A stretch of 64,000 nucleotides of DNA from contig NZ_CP059692.1 of assembly GCF_014058705.1 (NCBI RefSeq), positions 2,423,001-2,487,000 of the forward strand, given 5' to 3'. A model generated the notes under the pieces. That model was given only the letters and a program-made list of their open reading frames with translations. It searched no databases and had not been told where the DNA came from. A program made the translations under genes and the position numbers. How positions within the stretch are numbered: position 1 is the stretch's first letter; every line of letters begins with the position of its first letter. This document shows positions 7,392 to 16,841 of the stretch, piece by piece. Source of the DNA: Aureimonas mangrovi (GTDB taxonomy: Bacteria; Pseudomonadota; Alphaproteobacteria; Rhizobiales; Rhizobiaceae).

Positions 7392-8723
7392 TCAGCGCGC
7401 GCCGCTTTCGGCAAAGCGCACCGGCGCACCGCCGGAGGCCGAGACGATCTCGCCCTCCCACATCACCCGGCGCCCGCGCACGACGGTCCCGACCGGCCAG
7501 CCCGTGACCTCGCGCCCGTCATAGGGCGTCCACTGCGCCTTGGAGCCGATCCACGCATTGCGGATCGTCTCGCGGCGCTTGAGGTCGACCACGGTGAAGT
7601 CGGCGTCGTAGCCAACCGCGATCCGCCCCTTGCCGGCGATACCGAAGATGCGCTGCGGGCCGGCCGACGTCAGGTCGACGAAGCGGGCAAGTGACATGCG
7701 CCCCGCAGCCACATGGTCGAGCATGATCGGAACCAGCGTCTGCACGCCGGTCATCCCCGAGGGCGAAGCCGGATAGGGCTTCGCCTTCTCCTCCAGCGTA
7801 TGGGGAGCGTGGTCCGAGCCGAGGACGTCCACGACACCCTGGGCGATGCCCTTCCAGACGCCGTCGCGGTGGCGCGCCTCACGCACGGGCGGGTTCATCT
7901 GGAGAAGCGTGCCGAGGCGGGCATAGTCGCTCGCGTCCATCGTCAGGTGGTGCGGGGTCGCCTCGCAGGTGACGAGCGCCTTGTGGCCGGCGAGGAAGTC
8001 GATCTCTTCGGCCGTCGAGATGTGGAGGACGTGAATGCGCGCGCCCGTCTCCTCGGCTATGCGCACGAGGCGCTCGGTGCACAGCAGCGCAGCTGTCTCG
8101 TCGCGCCAGACGGGGTGGGAGGACGGGTCGTTCTCGACGCGCTCGCCGAGGCGTTCGCGCAGGCGGAACTCGTCCTCCGAATGGAAGGCCGCGCGCCGAC
8201 GGGTGTTCCGCAGGATCGTACGCACGCCCTCATCATCCTCGACGAGCAGCGAGCCGGTGGACGAGCCCATGAAGACCTTGATGCCCGCCGCCCCCGGCAG
8301 GCGCTCCAGTTCGCCGACATCGGCCGCATTCTCGCGCGTGCCGCCGACCCAGAAGGCGAAGTCGCAGTGCATGCGCCCGCTGGCGCGGGCGATCTTGTCG
8401 GCGAGCGCAGATTCGCTGGTCGTCAGCGGATCGGTGTTGGGCATCTCGAAGACGCTGGTGACGCCGCCGAGAACAGCCGCGCGCGAGCCGGATTCGAGGT
8501 CTTCCTTGTGCGTCGGCCCCGGCTCGCGGAAATGCACCTGGCTGTCGATGACGCCGGGGAGGATGTGGAGCCCCGTGCAGTCCACCACCTCGCCGGCGGC
8601 GCTCGCCTCGATCGAACCGATCTGCGCGATCCTGCCATTGAGGATGCCGATGTCGCGGACGCCCTCGCCATCCTGGTTGACGACCGTGCCGCCCTTCAGA
8701 ACCGTGTCGAACGTCGTCGCCAT
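7392..8723 (-). CDS. dihydroorotase-family amidohydrolase
   Basis: A 443-aa cyclic amidohydrolase of the kind usually annotated as dihydroorotase (third step of pyrimidine synthesis). Visible landmarks are PGVIDSQVHFREPG (around 55-68), the loop AAGIKVFMGSSTGSLL with the Lys usually carboxylated, AAFHSEDE, IHVLHIST, CEATPHHLT and DVLGSDHAPHT with the catalytic Asp. The first metal-binding motif, normally HXH, reads QVH, so one ligand is replaced by Gln. I recall the same TQVHFREPG form in other rhizobial proteins of this type. Activity as a true dihydroorotase should therefore not be assumed, and I give no gene symbol. Confidence 0.85.
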   Translation of the reverse strand: MATTFDTVLKGGTVVNQDGEGVRDIGILNGRIAQIGSIEASAAGEVVDCTGLHILPGVIDSQVHFREPGPTHKEDLESGSRAAVLGGVTSVFEMPNTDPLTTSESALADKIARASGRMHCDFAFWVGGTRENAADVGELERLPGAAGIKVFMGSSTGSLLVEDDEGVRTILRNTRRRAAFHSEDEFRLRERLGERVENDPSSHPVWRDETAALLCTERLVRIAEETGARIHVLHISTAEEIDFLAGHKALVTCEATPHHLTMDASDYARLGTLLQMNPPVREARHRDGVWKGIAQGVVDVLGSDHAPHTLEEKAKPYPASPSGMTGVQTLVPIMLDHVAAGRMSLARFVDLTSAGPQRIFGIAGKGRIAVGYDADFTVVDLKRRETIRNAWIGSKAQWTPYDGREVTGWPVGTVVRGRRVMWEGEIVSASGGAPVRFAESGAR

Positions 8724-8838
8724 GCCACCTGCCTCGCATCTTTTCCTCGGCCGAGCGAATAGCGCGGCACGGCCGCGCCATCAATGTCGGCGGTTGCCCC
8801 ACGGCCTCCGGCTGCGCATATCTGCGGCGAGAGACAGT

Positions 8839-9690
8839 ATGAAAGCGCTGCCCATGCCCGCCGCCCTCCTGCCGACCCGAGCGCTCGTCGACGTCACCGG
8901 CGCCGAGGCCGAACACTTTCTCCAGAACCTCGTCACCGCCGACATCGAAGGGCTGCCGGACGACCTCGCGCGGCCCTCCGCGCTTCTGACGCCGCAGGGC
9001 AAGATCCTGTTCGACTTCCTCGTCAGCCGGATCGACGGCGGCTTCCGGCTCGACGTCGCCTCCAGCGCGCGCGCCGATCTCGTGAAGCGCCTGATGCTTT
9101 ATCGTCTGCGCGCCAAGGTCGCGATCGAGCCCGCGGACGGCGAGGTCGCGGCCGTATGGGAGGCCGACGAGGCGCCCGCCGGCGCGCTCGCCGACGGTCG
9201 TTTTCCGGGCGGCGAGGTCTATCGCCTCTACGGCGTCGACCTTGCCGGTGATTCGAGCGCGTCCGACTATCGTGCGATGCGCATCGCGGCGGGCGTGCTG
9301 GAGGCGGAGGCCGACTTTCCCGCCGCCGACGTCTTCCCGCACGATGTCCTCCTCGACCAGAACGGCGGCGTGTCCTTCAAGAAGGGCTGCTTCGTCGGGC
9401 AGGAGGTCGTGTCTCGGATGCAGCATCGCGGCACCGCGCGCCGCCGCGTGATGGTGCTGCGAGCCGAGGGGCATCTGTCCGAGGGTGCCAATGTCGAGGC
9501 GGACGGCCGTACGGTCGGCACGCTTCTGGCGGCCGCCGGGAAGGTCGGCGCCGCGATCCTGCGCATCGACAAGGTGGCCGAGGCGCTGCGCGGCGGGCAG
9601 ACCCTGAGCGTCGACGGCGTGCCGGTGGAGGCCGAGGTTCCCGCCTGGGCCGGCTATGTGCTTCCGGCCGAGAGCGAGGCCTCCGCTTGA
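8839..9690 (+). CDS. ygfZ: YgfZ/GcvT folate-binding protein (Fe-S cluster maturation)
   Basis: Folate-binding protein of the YgfZ/CAF17 family, which supports assembly or repair of some iron-sulfur enzymes. 283 aa. The signature KKGCFVGQEVVSRMQHRG holds the conserved Cys and GQE. The N-terminal part reads RALVDVTGAEAEHFLQNLVT and LTPQGKILFDF, typical of the family. A second ATG five codons in is an equally possible start. The stop overlaps the TTG start of the HD hydrolase (TTGA), suggesting translational coupling, an arrangement I recall from other Rhizobiales. This window also encodes Fe-S proteins such as NadA and ETF-QO. Confidence 0.92.
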   Translation: MKALPMPAALLPTRALVDVTGAEAEHFLQNLVTADIEGLPDDLARPSALLTPQGKILFDFLVSRIDGGFRLDVASSARADLVKRLMLYRLRAKVAIEPADGEVAAVWEADEAPAGALADGRFPGGEVYRLYGVDLAGDSSASDYRAMRIAAGVLEAEADFPAADVFPHDVLLDQNGGVSFKKGCFVGQEVVSRMQHRGTARRRVMVLRAEGHLSEGANVEADGRTVGTLLAAAGKVGAAILRIDKVAEALRGGQTLSVDGVPVEAEVPAWAGYVLPAESEASA

Positions 9691-10298
9691 GCCGCGTGCG
9701 GGCACTGAAGGCGCCAGCGACGCCACGCGTGTGGCAGCGCATGCTCTCCGGCCGCCGGCTCGACCTTCTGGATCCCTCCCCGCTCGACATCGAGATCGAA
9801 GACATCGCCCACGGGCTCGCGCGCGTCGCGCGCTGGAACGGGCAGACGAAGGGCGGCCATGCCTTCTCGGTGGCGCAGCACTCGCTCATCGTGGAGGAGA
9901 TCGTGGCCGGCGAGGAGGACGATCCGCGCTGCCGGCTCGCCGCGCTCCTGCACGATGCGCCCGAATACGTCATCGGAGACATGATCTCGCCGTTCAAGGG
10001 CGTCCTCGGAGAGCACTACAAGGGCGTGGAGAAGCGGCTTCAACGCGCGATCCACCTGCGCTTCGGCCTCTCGCCCGAACTCCCCCCGGCGCTGGAGAAG
10101 CGTATCAAGCGCGCGGACAGGCTCTCGGCCCATCACGAGGCCGTGCTTCTGGCCGGCTTCACCCGTACGGAAGCCAAGACGCTGTTCGGAACGGCGGGCT
10201 CACTCGCCCCCGAGCGCTTCGCGCCGATCGCCGCCGGCCCGGCACAGGACGCCTATCTCGAGCGCTTCCACAGCCTCGATGCGGCGTTGCGAAACTGA
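9687..10298 (+). CDS. HD-domain phosphohydrolase (YfbR-like)
   Basis: A 203-aa HD-domain metal-dependent phosphohydrolase. The metal-binding residues appear as HAFSVAQHS, the HD pair in LLHDAPEYVIGD, and a later ADRLSAHHEAVL. Relatives such as YfbR dephosphorylate deoxynucleoside 5'-monophosphates, but the substrate here is not shown. Translation appears to begin at TTG inside the ygfZ stop codon; no later in-frame ATG lies before conserved sequence (the first is in WQRMLSGRRLDLLDPSP). The protein is cytoplasmic with no signal peptide. The NadQ-like regulator follows after 70 bases on the same strand. Confidence 0.85.
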   Translation: MSRVRALKAPATPRVWQRMLSGRRLDLLDPSPLDIEIEDIAHGLARVARWNGQTKGGHAFSVAQHSLIVEEIVAGEEDDPRCRLAALLHDAPEYVIGDMISPFKGVLGEHYKGVEKRLQRAIHLRFGLSPELPPALEKRIKRADRLSAHHEAVLLAGFTRTEAKTLFGTAGSLAPERFAPIAAGPAQDAYLERFHSLDAALRN

Positions 10299-10368
10299 TT
10301 CCCCCGATCCCGCCAAGTGCCTCACCCAGCGGTGGAAATCGCAGCAGGCTGAGATATTGATTCAACCG

Positions 10369-11358
10369 ATGGAAACGCCTGCCACCCCCGCCCAGCCTGA
10401 TCCGCACCCGGCCGTCGAGGTGGGCCTCAGCGCGGCGATCGTCTCGATGGCCGACGGCAGCCCGCGCGTTCTCATCGCGCCGCGCCGCGCGGGCGAGCCG
10501 GACGGCCTGCCGCTCGGCCCCTTCGACCCGCTGCATCACCGCACCTTCGAGATGGGCCTGCGCTCCTTCGTGGGCGAGCAGACCGGGCTCTCGCTGGGCT
10601 ATGTCGAGCAACTCTACACCTTCGGAGATCGCGGGCGGCACCGTGCCCATGCGGACGAGGCGCCGCACGTCGTCTCCGTCGGCTATCTGGCGCTGACCCG
10701 GCCCGAACCGGACGAGAACGAGACCATCTCGGCCACCGGCTCGCGCTGGAGGCCCTTCTACCACTATCTACCATGGGAGGACTGGCGCGAGGGACGCCCC
10801 TCCGTCATCGACGCAACGATCCTGCCGGCGCTTCGCCGGTTTTCGCCGCAGCCCAACCCTGGCCGCGCGCGCGCGGGTTCCTGGACCGAGCGGCTGACGC
10901 TCGCCTTCGGCAACGGCACGACGGGCTGGGACGAGGAGCGCGCACTCGACCGCTACGAAATGCTCTACGAGGCGGGGCTGGTGGAAGAGGCCGCACGCGA
11001 CGGGCGCGCGATGCCGCAAAGCATCGAGCCGCTCGGCGCGCCGATGCGCTTCGATCACCGGCGGATCCTCGCCACGGCCATCGCGCGGCTGCGCGCCAAG
11101 CTGAAATACCGGCCCGTCGTGTTCGAACTCCTAGAGCCCGAATTCACGCTCGGCCAGCTTCAGCGCACGGCGGAGGCCATCGCCGGGCGCCCCGTCCACA
11201 AGCAGAATTTCCGCCGCTTCGTGGAGACGACGGGTCTCGTCGAGCCGACCGGCGGCGTCAGCGCGGCGACGGGCGGGCGCCCGGCCGCGCTCTTCCGCTT
11301 CCGCCCGGAGGTGACGCGCGAGCGCCCCTCGCCCGGCATCCGCTTCGGGCGGGGATGA
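10369..11358 (+). CDS. nadQ: NadQ-like NAD biosynthesis regulator (Nudix-like plus C-terminal winged helix)
   Basis: 329-aa member of the alphaproteobacterial NadQ (COG4111) group, predicted repressors of NAD synthesis. The N-terminal half is a degenerate Nudix-like domain: VEVGLSAAIVSMADG, RTFEMGLRSFVGEQTGLSLGY stands where a Nudix box would be but lacks the REXXEE core, so it is probably a sensor rather than an enzyme. The C-terminal part (about 225-329) looks like a winged helix: FELLEPEFTLGQLQRTAEAI and HKQNFRRFVETTGLVEPTG. It converges stop-to-stop with nadC, and a perfect palindrome lies upstream of nadA. Both context and domain layout support the call; the DNA site and ligand are inferred. 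Confidence 0.8.
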   Translation: METPATPAQPDPHPAVEVGLSAAIVSMADGSPRVLIAPRRAGEPDGLPLGPFDPLHHRTFEMGLRSFVGEQTGLSLGYVEQLYTFGDRGRHRAHADEAPHVVSVGYLALTRPEPDENETISATGSRWRPFYHYLPWEDWREGRPSVIDATILPALRRFSPQPNPGRARAGSWTERLTLAFGNGTTGWDEERALDRYEMLYEAGLVEEAARDGRAMPQSIEPLGAPMRFDHRRILATAIARLRAKLKYRPVVFELLEPEFTLGQLQRTAEAIAGRPVHKQNFRRFVETTGLVEPTGGVSAATGGRPAALFRFRPEVTRERPSPGIRFGRG

Positions 11359-12222
11359 TCAGGCGATTTCGATGTCCAGCCCGAGGTCGAGAGCGGGCGC
11401 GGACATGGTGATCTTCGAGGTGGAGATGAGATCGACGCCGCTCGCGGCGATTTCCGCCACGGTATCCAGATCGACATTGCCGGACGCCTCCAGGCGCGCG
11501 CGGCCCGCCGTCATTTTCACGGCCCGGGCAAGGGTCGCCGCATCCATGTTGTCGAGGAGGACGGCGTCCGCCCCGGCCTCGATCGCCTCGGAAAGCTGCT
11601 CCAGCGTGTCGACCTCGATCTCGATCGCCACGAGATGGCCTGCATAGGCCTGTGCGGCCCTTAGCGCCGGCGTAACACCGCCCGCGACCGCGATGTGGTT
11701 GTCCTTGATCAGGACGGCGTCGTCGAGCCCGAAGCGATGGTTCGCGCCGCCGCCGCAGCGCACGGCGTATTTCTCCGCCCAGCGCAGGCCCGGCAGCGTC
11801 TTGCGGGTGCAGACGATCTTCGCGCCCGTGCCCTCCACGGCGACGACGAAGCGGGCCGTCAGCGAGGCGACGCCCGAAAGGTGCATCAGGAAGTTGAGCG
11901 CCGTGCGCTCGGCCGAAAGCAGCGCGCGCGCGTCGCCCTCGATCTCGGCGACGACGTCGCCCGGGACAAGCCGCGCGCCGTCGCCGAGATGCGCGGTGAA
12001 GCGCAGATCGCCGTCCATCTGCCGGAAGGCCTCGCCCGCCAGCGGCAGGCCGGCGAGGACGCCCTCGCGGCGGGCGGCGAGCGTCGCGCGTGCAATACGG
12101 CCAGGCGCGATGGTCGCCATCGAGGTGATGTCGCCCGCCCGGCCGAGGTCTTCCAGGAGCGCAGCGCGTACGAGGTCGGCGACGAGGGGCGCGGGCAGTT
12201 CCGGCAGATGGGCGAGCGTCAC
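11359..12222 (-). CDS. nadC: nicotinate-nucleotide pyrophosphorylase (quinolinate phosphoribosyltransferase)
   Basis: Converts quinolinate and PRPP to nicotinate mononucleotide with loss of CO2, the third step of de novo NAD synthesis. 287 aa, standard length. Family motifs: DITSMATI near the start, [56 protein letters not shown], then [10 protein letters not shown] and ADAVLLDN, ending in [21 protein letters not shown]. The start overlaps the nadB stop by four bases. Third gene of nadA-nadB-nadC. The stop abuts the stop of the convergent regulator, forming TGATCA. Confidence 0.97.
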   Translation of the reverse strand: MTLAHLPELPAPLVADLVRAALLEDLGRAGDITSMATIAPGRIARATLAARREGVLAGLPLAGEAFRQMDGDLRFTAHLGDGARLVPGDVVAEIEGDARALLSAERTALNFLMHLSGVASLTARFVVAVEGTGAKIVCTRKTLPGLRWAEKYAVRCGGGANHRFGLDDAVLIKDNHIAVAGGVTPALRAAQAYAGHLVAIEIEVDTLEQLSEAIEAGADAVLLDNMDAATLARAVKMTAGRARLEASGNVDLDTVAEIAASGVDLISTSKITMSAPALDLGLDIEIA

Positions 12223-13784
12223 GCGGGCAGTCCTTCAGGTTGCGGAATGACGGGCGCCTGCGCTTCGCCGAGCGTCGCGAAGGAGCGGTGGCGATCGGCC
12301 TCCACGGCTTGCGGATGGTCGCTGCGCTCGTGCGCGCCGCGGCTTTCCTCACGCTTCAGCGCGCCGTGGGCGATCATCCTGCACGCGGCGAGTTCGTTGC
12401 GATGCGCCGGCGCGCCCGGCAGGCGATCCATCGCGGCGATCTCGGCGAGGGCGAAGGCGAGGCCCTTCGCATCGCGCACGACACCGACATGCCGGCTCAT
12501 CAGGGCGCGAAGGCGCGCCATCAGAGCGGCGTCTTCGCCTGCCGAGGCCGGGGCGGACACGGGCGCGACCTCGCCTTCGACACCCGAAGGCGGCAGGACA
12601 GAAAGGTCGGCCGCCACGCGCGCGGCGAAGACCACGGCCTCGAGCAGCGAATTGGAGGCGAGGCGGTTGGCGCCGTGGACACCTGTGGACGAAACCTCGC
12701 CGCAGGCCCACAGACCCGGCAGCGATGCACGGCCGTTCGCATCCGTAAGGACGCCGCCCATGTGGTAGTGGACCGCCGGCACGACCGGGATCGGCTGCGT
12801 CACCGGATCGATGCCCGCCGCAATGCAGGAGGCGTAGACCGTCGGGAAGCGATTGGGGAATTCGGCGCCCACCGCCGCGCGGCAGTCCAGGAAGGCGCCG
12901 GCGCCGCTCGTGACCTGCCGGAAGATCGCGCGCGCGACGACATCGCGCGGAGCGAGTTCGGCGTCGGGATGAACGGCGGGCATGAAGCGCTCCCCATGCC
13001 GGTCGACGAGCGTCGAGCCCTCGCCGCGCAGCGCCTCCGTGGCGAGCGGCGCGGGGTCCGCACCGATGTCGATGGCGGTCGGGTGGAACTGCACGAACTC
13101 GGCGTCGGCGATCACCGCGCCCGCACGCGCGGCCATGCCAAGCCCGCGCCCGCCGGCCTCCGAGGGGTTGGTGGTAACGGCGAAGAGGTGGCCGATGCCG
13201 CCTGAGGCGAGCACCACGGCCGCGCCGCGCCACTCGAAGGCCTCGCTGCCGCACAGGAAGCGCACACCGAAGACGCGACCGTTCTCGGTCAGGAGATCGC
13301 TCGCCACCGCATTCTCGATGACGGTGATGGAGGGCGTCGCGCGCACCTTGGCGACCAGCGCCTCCATGATGGCGCGCCCGGCCATGTCGCCGCGCACGCG
13401 CACGATGCGGCGCTCCGAATGGGCCGCCTCGCGCGAGAGGTCGAGCCGGCCCTCGAGATCCCGGTCGAAGGGCACGCCGTAGGCAAGAAGATCGTGGACG
13501 CGGTCCGGGCCGTCCTCGATCATGCCGCGCGCCATCGCCTCGTCGACGATGCCGGCGCCTGCCGCGAGCGTGTCGGCGAGATGCTTGTCGAAGGTGTCGC
13601 CCTCGGCCATCGCCGCCGCGATGCCGCCCTGCGCCCAGGCCGAGGAGGCCCCCTGCCCGATGGGCGCGGCGGCCAGCACCACGACCGGGCGCGGGCTGAG
13701 CTTGAGGGCGCAGAACAGGCCGGCTAGACCACCGCCGACGACGAGGATGGGCGCGGTCGCGTCCACAGGTGCGGCCCGGTTCAT
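12219..13784 (-). CDS. nadB: L-aspartate oxidase
   Basis: FAD enzyme that oxidises L-aspartate to iminoaspartate, which NadA condenses with dihydroxyacetone phosphate. 521 aa. The dinucleotide-binding motif [15 protein letters not shown] is at about 15-29, followed by [31 protein letters not shown], the active-site stretch [26 protein letters not shown], and [13 protein letters not shown] with [20 protein letters not shown] near the C-terminus. It starts 37 bases after nadA and overlaps nadC by four bases, so the three are one operon. Confidence 0.97.
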   Translation of the reverse strand: MNRAAPVDATAPILVVGGGLAGLFCALKLSPRPVVVLAAAPIGQGASSAWAQGGIAAAMAEGDTFDKHLADTLAAGAGIVDEAMARGMIEDGPDRVHDLLAYGVPFDRDLEGRLDLSREAAHSERRIVRVRGDMAGRAIMEALVAKVRATPSITVIENAVASDLLTENGRVFGVRFLCGSEAFEWRGAAVVLASGGIGHLFAVTTNPSEAGGRGLGMAARAGAVIADAEFVQFHPTAIDIGADPAPLATEALRGEGSTLVDRHGERFMPAVHPDAELAPRDVVARAIFRQVTSGAGAFLDCRAAVGAEFPNRFPTVYASCIAAGIDPVTQPIPVVPAVHYHMGGVLTDANGRASLPGLWACGEVSSTGVHGANRLASNSLLEAVVFAARVAADLSVLPPSGVEGEVAPVSAPASAGEDAALMARLRALMSRHVGVVRDAKGLAFALAEIAAMDRLPGAPAHRNELAACRMIAHGALKREESRGAHERSDHPQAVEADRHRSFATLGEAQAPVIPQPEGLPA

Positions 13785-13821
13785 GCCGATGCCTCCCGAT
13801 GCGCTCCGGCGGGGCCGGCGC

Positions 13822-14949
13822 TCAGTTGTTGAGATTGACCATCCGCTCGACGGCGGCGCGGGCGCGTTCGGCCAACCCCGGATCGACCGTGACCTCCTCG
13901 CGCATGTTGACGAGGGTGTCGAGGATCTTGGGGAGCGTGATGCGCTTCATGTGCGGGCACATGTTGCAGGGCTTCACGAACTGCACCCCCGGCGCCGACG
14001 TCTCGACATTCGAGGCCATCGAGCATTCGGTGACAAGCAGCACCTTGGAGCCCGGCGCCTGCCCCGTCGCATAATCGATCATGCCGCTGGTCGAGCCGGC
14101 ATAGTCGGCGACGGCCACCACTTCGGGCGGGCATTCGGGATGGGCGACGATGCGGATTTCGGGATCGGCACGCTTGTAGGCGAGGAGTTCGTCGGCGGTG
14201 AAGCGCTCGTGGACCTCGCAATGGCCCTTCCAGGTGAGGATCTTCACGTTGGTCTGCCGCGCGACGTTCTGCGCCAGATACTCGTCCGGGATCATCAGGA
14301 CCGTATCGACGCCGAGGCTCTCGACCACCTGCACCGCGTTGGAGGAGGTGCAGCAGATGTCGGACTCGGCCTTCACCTCGGCCGAGGTGTTGACGTAGGT
14401 CACGATCGGCACGCCCGGATGCGCCTCGCGCAGAAGCCGTACGTCGGCGCCGGTGATGGATTCGGCGAGCGAGCAGCCGGCCCGCATGTCCGGGATCAGC
14501 ACCGTCTTGTCCGGGCACATCAGCTTGGACGTCTCGGCCATGAAGTGAACGCCGCACTGGACGATGATGCCGGCATCGACCTTGGCCGCCTCGCGCGCGA
14601 GCTGCAGCGAATCGCCGACGATATCGGCGACGCCGTGGAAGATCTCGGGCGTCTGGTAGTTGTGCGCGAGGATGACCGCGCCACGCTCCTTCTTCAGCCG
14701 GTTGATCGCGGCGATGTAGGGCGCGTGCATTGGCCATTCGATGCGCGGGATGTGGTGCGTGACCTTGGCGTAGATGGGCTCGACCTCGGCCGCGACCTCC
14801 GGCGTGAACTCCAGCGACGGCATCTCGAGGACGCCGAAACGGCGCGCGGCATCGGAGACGGCAGGCGCCTGCGGCCGGGCGAGAAGACGCGCGGGAACGG
14901 CCGGGCCGCGGCCCTCACCGACGATGGAAGCACGAGCGAGACTGGACAT
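13822..14949 (-). CDS. nadA: quinolinate synthase
   Basis: Fe-S enzyme that makes quinolinate from iminoaspartate and dihydroxyacetone phosphate. With the start at 14949 it is 375 aa. GGGAG lies six to seven bases before this ATG; an upstream in-frame ATG at 14988 would run through the operator palindrome and is disfavoured. The three cluster cysteines are in [24 protein letters not shown] and [10 protein letters not shown]. Substrate-binding sequence AHNYQTPEI and the loop STSGMIDYA are intact. First gene of the nad operon; regulation by the NadQ-like protein encoded at 10369 is likely. Confidence 0.96.
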   Translation of the reverse strand: MSSLARASIVGEGRGPAVPARLLARPQAPAVSDAARRFGVLEMPSLEFTPEVAAEVEPIYAKVTHHIPRIEWPMHAPYIAAINRLKKERGAVILAHNYQTPEIFHGVADIVGDSLQLAREAAKVDAGIIVQCGVHFMAETSKLMCPDKTVLIPDMRAGCSLAESITGADVRLLREAHPGVPIVTYVNTSAEVKAESDICCTSSNAVQVVESLGVDTVLMIPDEYLAQNVARQTNVKILTWKGHCEVHERFTADELLAYKRADPEIRIVAHPECPPEVVAVADYAGSTSGMIDYATGQAPGSKVLLVTECSMASNVETSAPGVQFVKPCNMCPHMKRITLPKILDTLVNMREEVTVDPGLAERARAAVERMVNLNN

Positions 14950-14988
14950 TGCATACTCCCTACACCGACCTTTGTCGGCCTCGGCCAT

Positions 14989-15009
14989 TTTTGCTCATTT
15001 TGAGCAAAA
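14989..15009. promoter_or_regulatory. perfect palindrome upstream of nadA, candidate NadQ operator
   Basis: Nine-base arms TTTTGCTCA and TGAGCAAAA are separated by TTT, a perfect inverted repeat in an otherwise GC-rich region. It lies 40 bases before the nadA start and after the recO terminator, which is where a repressor would act. The gene for a NadQ-like regulator is at the far end of the nad operon. That this is its operator is inference from position and symmetry. Confidence 0.65.
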
Positions 15010-15020
15010 GGGTGGCCGAA

Positions 15021-15043
15021 GAAAACGCACCGATCGGGTGCGT
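15021..15043 (-). terminator. rho-independent terminator after recO
   Basis: On the minus strand ACGCACC, a five-base loop and GGTGCGT form a seven-pair stem followed by TTTT including the last stem base and then TTC. It lies about 30 bases after the recO stop and just before the nad operator, separating the two transcription units. Confidence 0.65.
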
Positions 15044-15074
15044 GATGAATACCTAGTCTCTCCTCGCCTCTCTT

Positions 15075-15818
15075 TCAAGCACCCTGCCCGTCCGCGTGAC
15101 AGGCCGCGAGGAACGCGCGACGCGGTGCGGGCTCGGGCAGGTTGCGCGGCTCCCAGAGATGGCGCGCGAGGAAATGGCCCGTCAGCGCATAACCCTGCGC
15201 GAGTTGTCCGGCCTCCTCGCCGGCGGGGATCATCCGCTCCTCCTCCGTCATCAGCACGGGCAGCGGCAGGAGCTTGTCGCGCCAGGGCTCGCCGGCTTCC
15301 GCCGTGACCGCGCGGCCGGTGCGCGGCGAGACGTAGGCGAGCCCTTCGCGCGCGCCGGTGAGCGCGCAGCACTCCAGATCGAGGCCGAAGCCCATGTCTT
15401 CCAGTAGAGCGACCTCGAAGCCGAGGATCATGCGCGGGAGCCCCGCCACCTCGTCCAGCGCCTCCAGGATCGCAGCGAGCGCATCGTAAAGGCGCGGATG
15501 CGGCTCGCGTTCGGCCAGAAGCCGCAGATGGGCGGCGACGAGCTGCACGCCATGCAGGGCCAGCGGGCTTTCCATCAAGAGAGCCGCGCGCAGCGCCACG
15601 GGCTCCACCGTCATCGCACCCAGATGCTCGTCGAGCCGGGCGCGCCATGTCGCCTCGATCTCGTTGCCGGGCTGCAGCACCGGCTGCTGGCGGCGCGAGC
15701 GGCCGCCGCGCACGAGGCCGAGATGGCGGCCGCGCTCGCGGGTCATCAGTTCCGCGACGGCGCTCGTCTCGCCGTGGCGGCGAACGCCGAGGATGATGGC
15801 GCGGTCACGCCACTCCAT
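15075..15818 (-). CDS. recO: DNA repair protein RecO
   Basis: Recombination mediator that loads RecA onto SSB-coated single strands with RecR. 247 aa. The N-terminal OB-fold begins MEWRDRAIILGVRRHGETSAVAELMTRE with GLVRGGRS and the typical NEIEATWRARLDEHLG; the helical part carries GLPRMILGFEVALLEDMGFGLDLECCALTG. The zinc-ribbon cysteines of some RecO proteins are reduced here to CC, as in many alphaproteobacteria. It follows era after 12 bases, so it belongs to the lepB-rnc-era-recO operon, and a terminator hairpin follows it. Confidence 0.93.
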   Translation of the reverse strand: MEWRDRAIILGVRRHGETSAVAELMTRERGRHLGLVRGGRSRRQQPVLQPGNEIEATWRARLDEHLGAMTVEPVALRAALLMESPLALHGVQLVAAHLRLLAEREPHPRLYDALAAILEALDEVAGLPRMILGFEVALLEDMGFGLDLECCALTGAREGLAYVSPRTGRAVTAEAGEPWRDKLLPLPVLMTEEERMIPAGEEAGQLAQGYALTGHFLARHLWEPRNLPEPAPRRAFLAACHADGQGA

Positions 15819-15830
15819 GACGGCTTATCC

Positions 15831-16808
15831 TCAAGGGGCGAAATCCAGCCCCATCTCGCGGTAGCGCTCCGGGTCGTCGCTCCAGTTCTCGCGCACCTTA
15901 ACGAACAGGAAGAGGTGGATCTTCTCGTCGGCGGCTTCCATGATGTCCTTGCGGGCGGCCTGGCCGATGGCTTTGATGGTTTCGCCCTTGCGGCCAAGCA
16001 CGATGGCCTTCTGCGAATCGCGCTCGACATAGATCGTCTGCTCGACGCGCACCGAACCGTCCGGCCGCGTCTCCCACAGTTCCGTCTCGACGGTGGAGGC
16101 GTAGGGCAGTTCCTGGTGCAGGCGCAGGAACAGCTTCTCGCGGGTGATCTCGGCCGCGAGCTGGCGCAGCGGCAGGTCCGAAATCTGGTCCTCGGGGTAG
16201 TACCAGGGACCTTCCGGCAGGCGCGTCGACAGATAGCCCATCAGGTCGGCGCAGCCCGAGCCCGTGAGCGCCGAGACCATGAAGACGCGCTCGAACTCCA
16301 TCTTCTCGGAAATCTCCTGCGTCAGGCCGAGCAGCCTGTCGCGCTTGATGCGGTCGATCTTGTTGAGAAGGAGGATCGCCGGTCGGCCGCTCTCCTTCAG
16401 GCGCGAAAGGATCGTCTCGACCTCCTCGGAAATGCCGCGTTCGGCATCCACGATGGCGAGCACGACGTCGGCGTCCTTGGCGCCGCCCCAGGCGGTCTTG
16501 ACCATCGCGCGGTCCAGCCGACGCTTCGGCGCGAAGACACCGGGCGTGTCGACGAAGACGATCTGCGCCCGGCCCTCGATCGCGATGCCGCGCACCAGCG
16601 CGCGTGTCGTCTGCACCTTGTGCGTGACGATCGAGACCTTGGTACCGACGAGCTGGTTGACGAGCGTGGACTTGCCAGCGTTGGGCGCGCCGATGAGCGC
16701 GACGAAGCCCGAGCGCGTCGGGCTTCCCGGCGCTGCCGCGTCGATGGGTTCGGGGCCGGAAGCGGCGTCCGTTTCGGTCAAATCAAAAGCCTTCTCAAAA
16801 ATTCGCAT
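15831..16808 (-). CDS. era: GTPase Era
   Basis: Ras-like GTPase that binds 16S rRNA near its 3' end and aids 30S maturation. 325 aa with about 33 residues before the G domain, longer than usual (E. coli 301). G1 GAPNAGKST is at 40-48, G3 FVDTPG, G4 LLLNKIDRI; the C-terminal KH domain contains VLGRKGETIKAIGQAARKDI. No clear ribosome-binding site precedes the ATG, so the true start may lie further in. It follows rnc and precedes recO on the same strand. Confidence 0.95.
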   Translation of the reverse strand: MRIFEKAFDLTETDAASGPEPIDAAAPGSPTRSGFVALIGAPNAGKSTLVNQLVGTKVSIVTHKVQTTRALVRGIAIEGRAQIVFVDTPGVFAPKRRLDRAMVKTAWGGAKDADVVLAIVDAERGISEEVETILSRLKESGRPAILLLNKIDRIKRDRLLGLTQEISEKMEFERVFMVSALTGSGCADLMGYLSTRLPEGPWYYPEDQISDLPLRQLAAEITREKLFLRLHQELPYASTVETELWETRPDGSVRVEQTIYVERDSQKAIVLGRKGETIKAIGQAARKDIMEAADEKIHLFLFVKVRENWSDDPERYREMGLDFAP

Positions 16809-16841
16809 CGCGGCACGCCGCGAAAGCCCGATGATACGCCT

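Noticed and set aside
14949-14988. Upstream start for nadA that would lengthen it by 13 residues
   Set aside because: It lies at the edge of the operator palindrome and has no ribosome-binding site, whereas the ATG at 14949 has GGGAG at the right distance.
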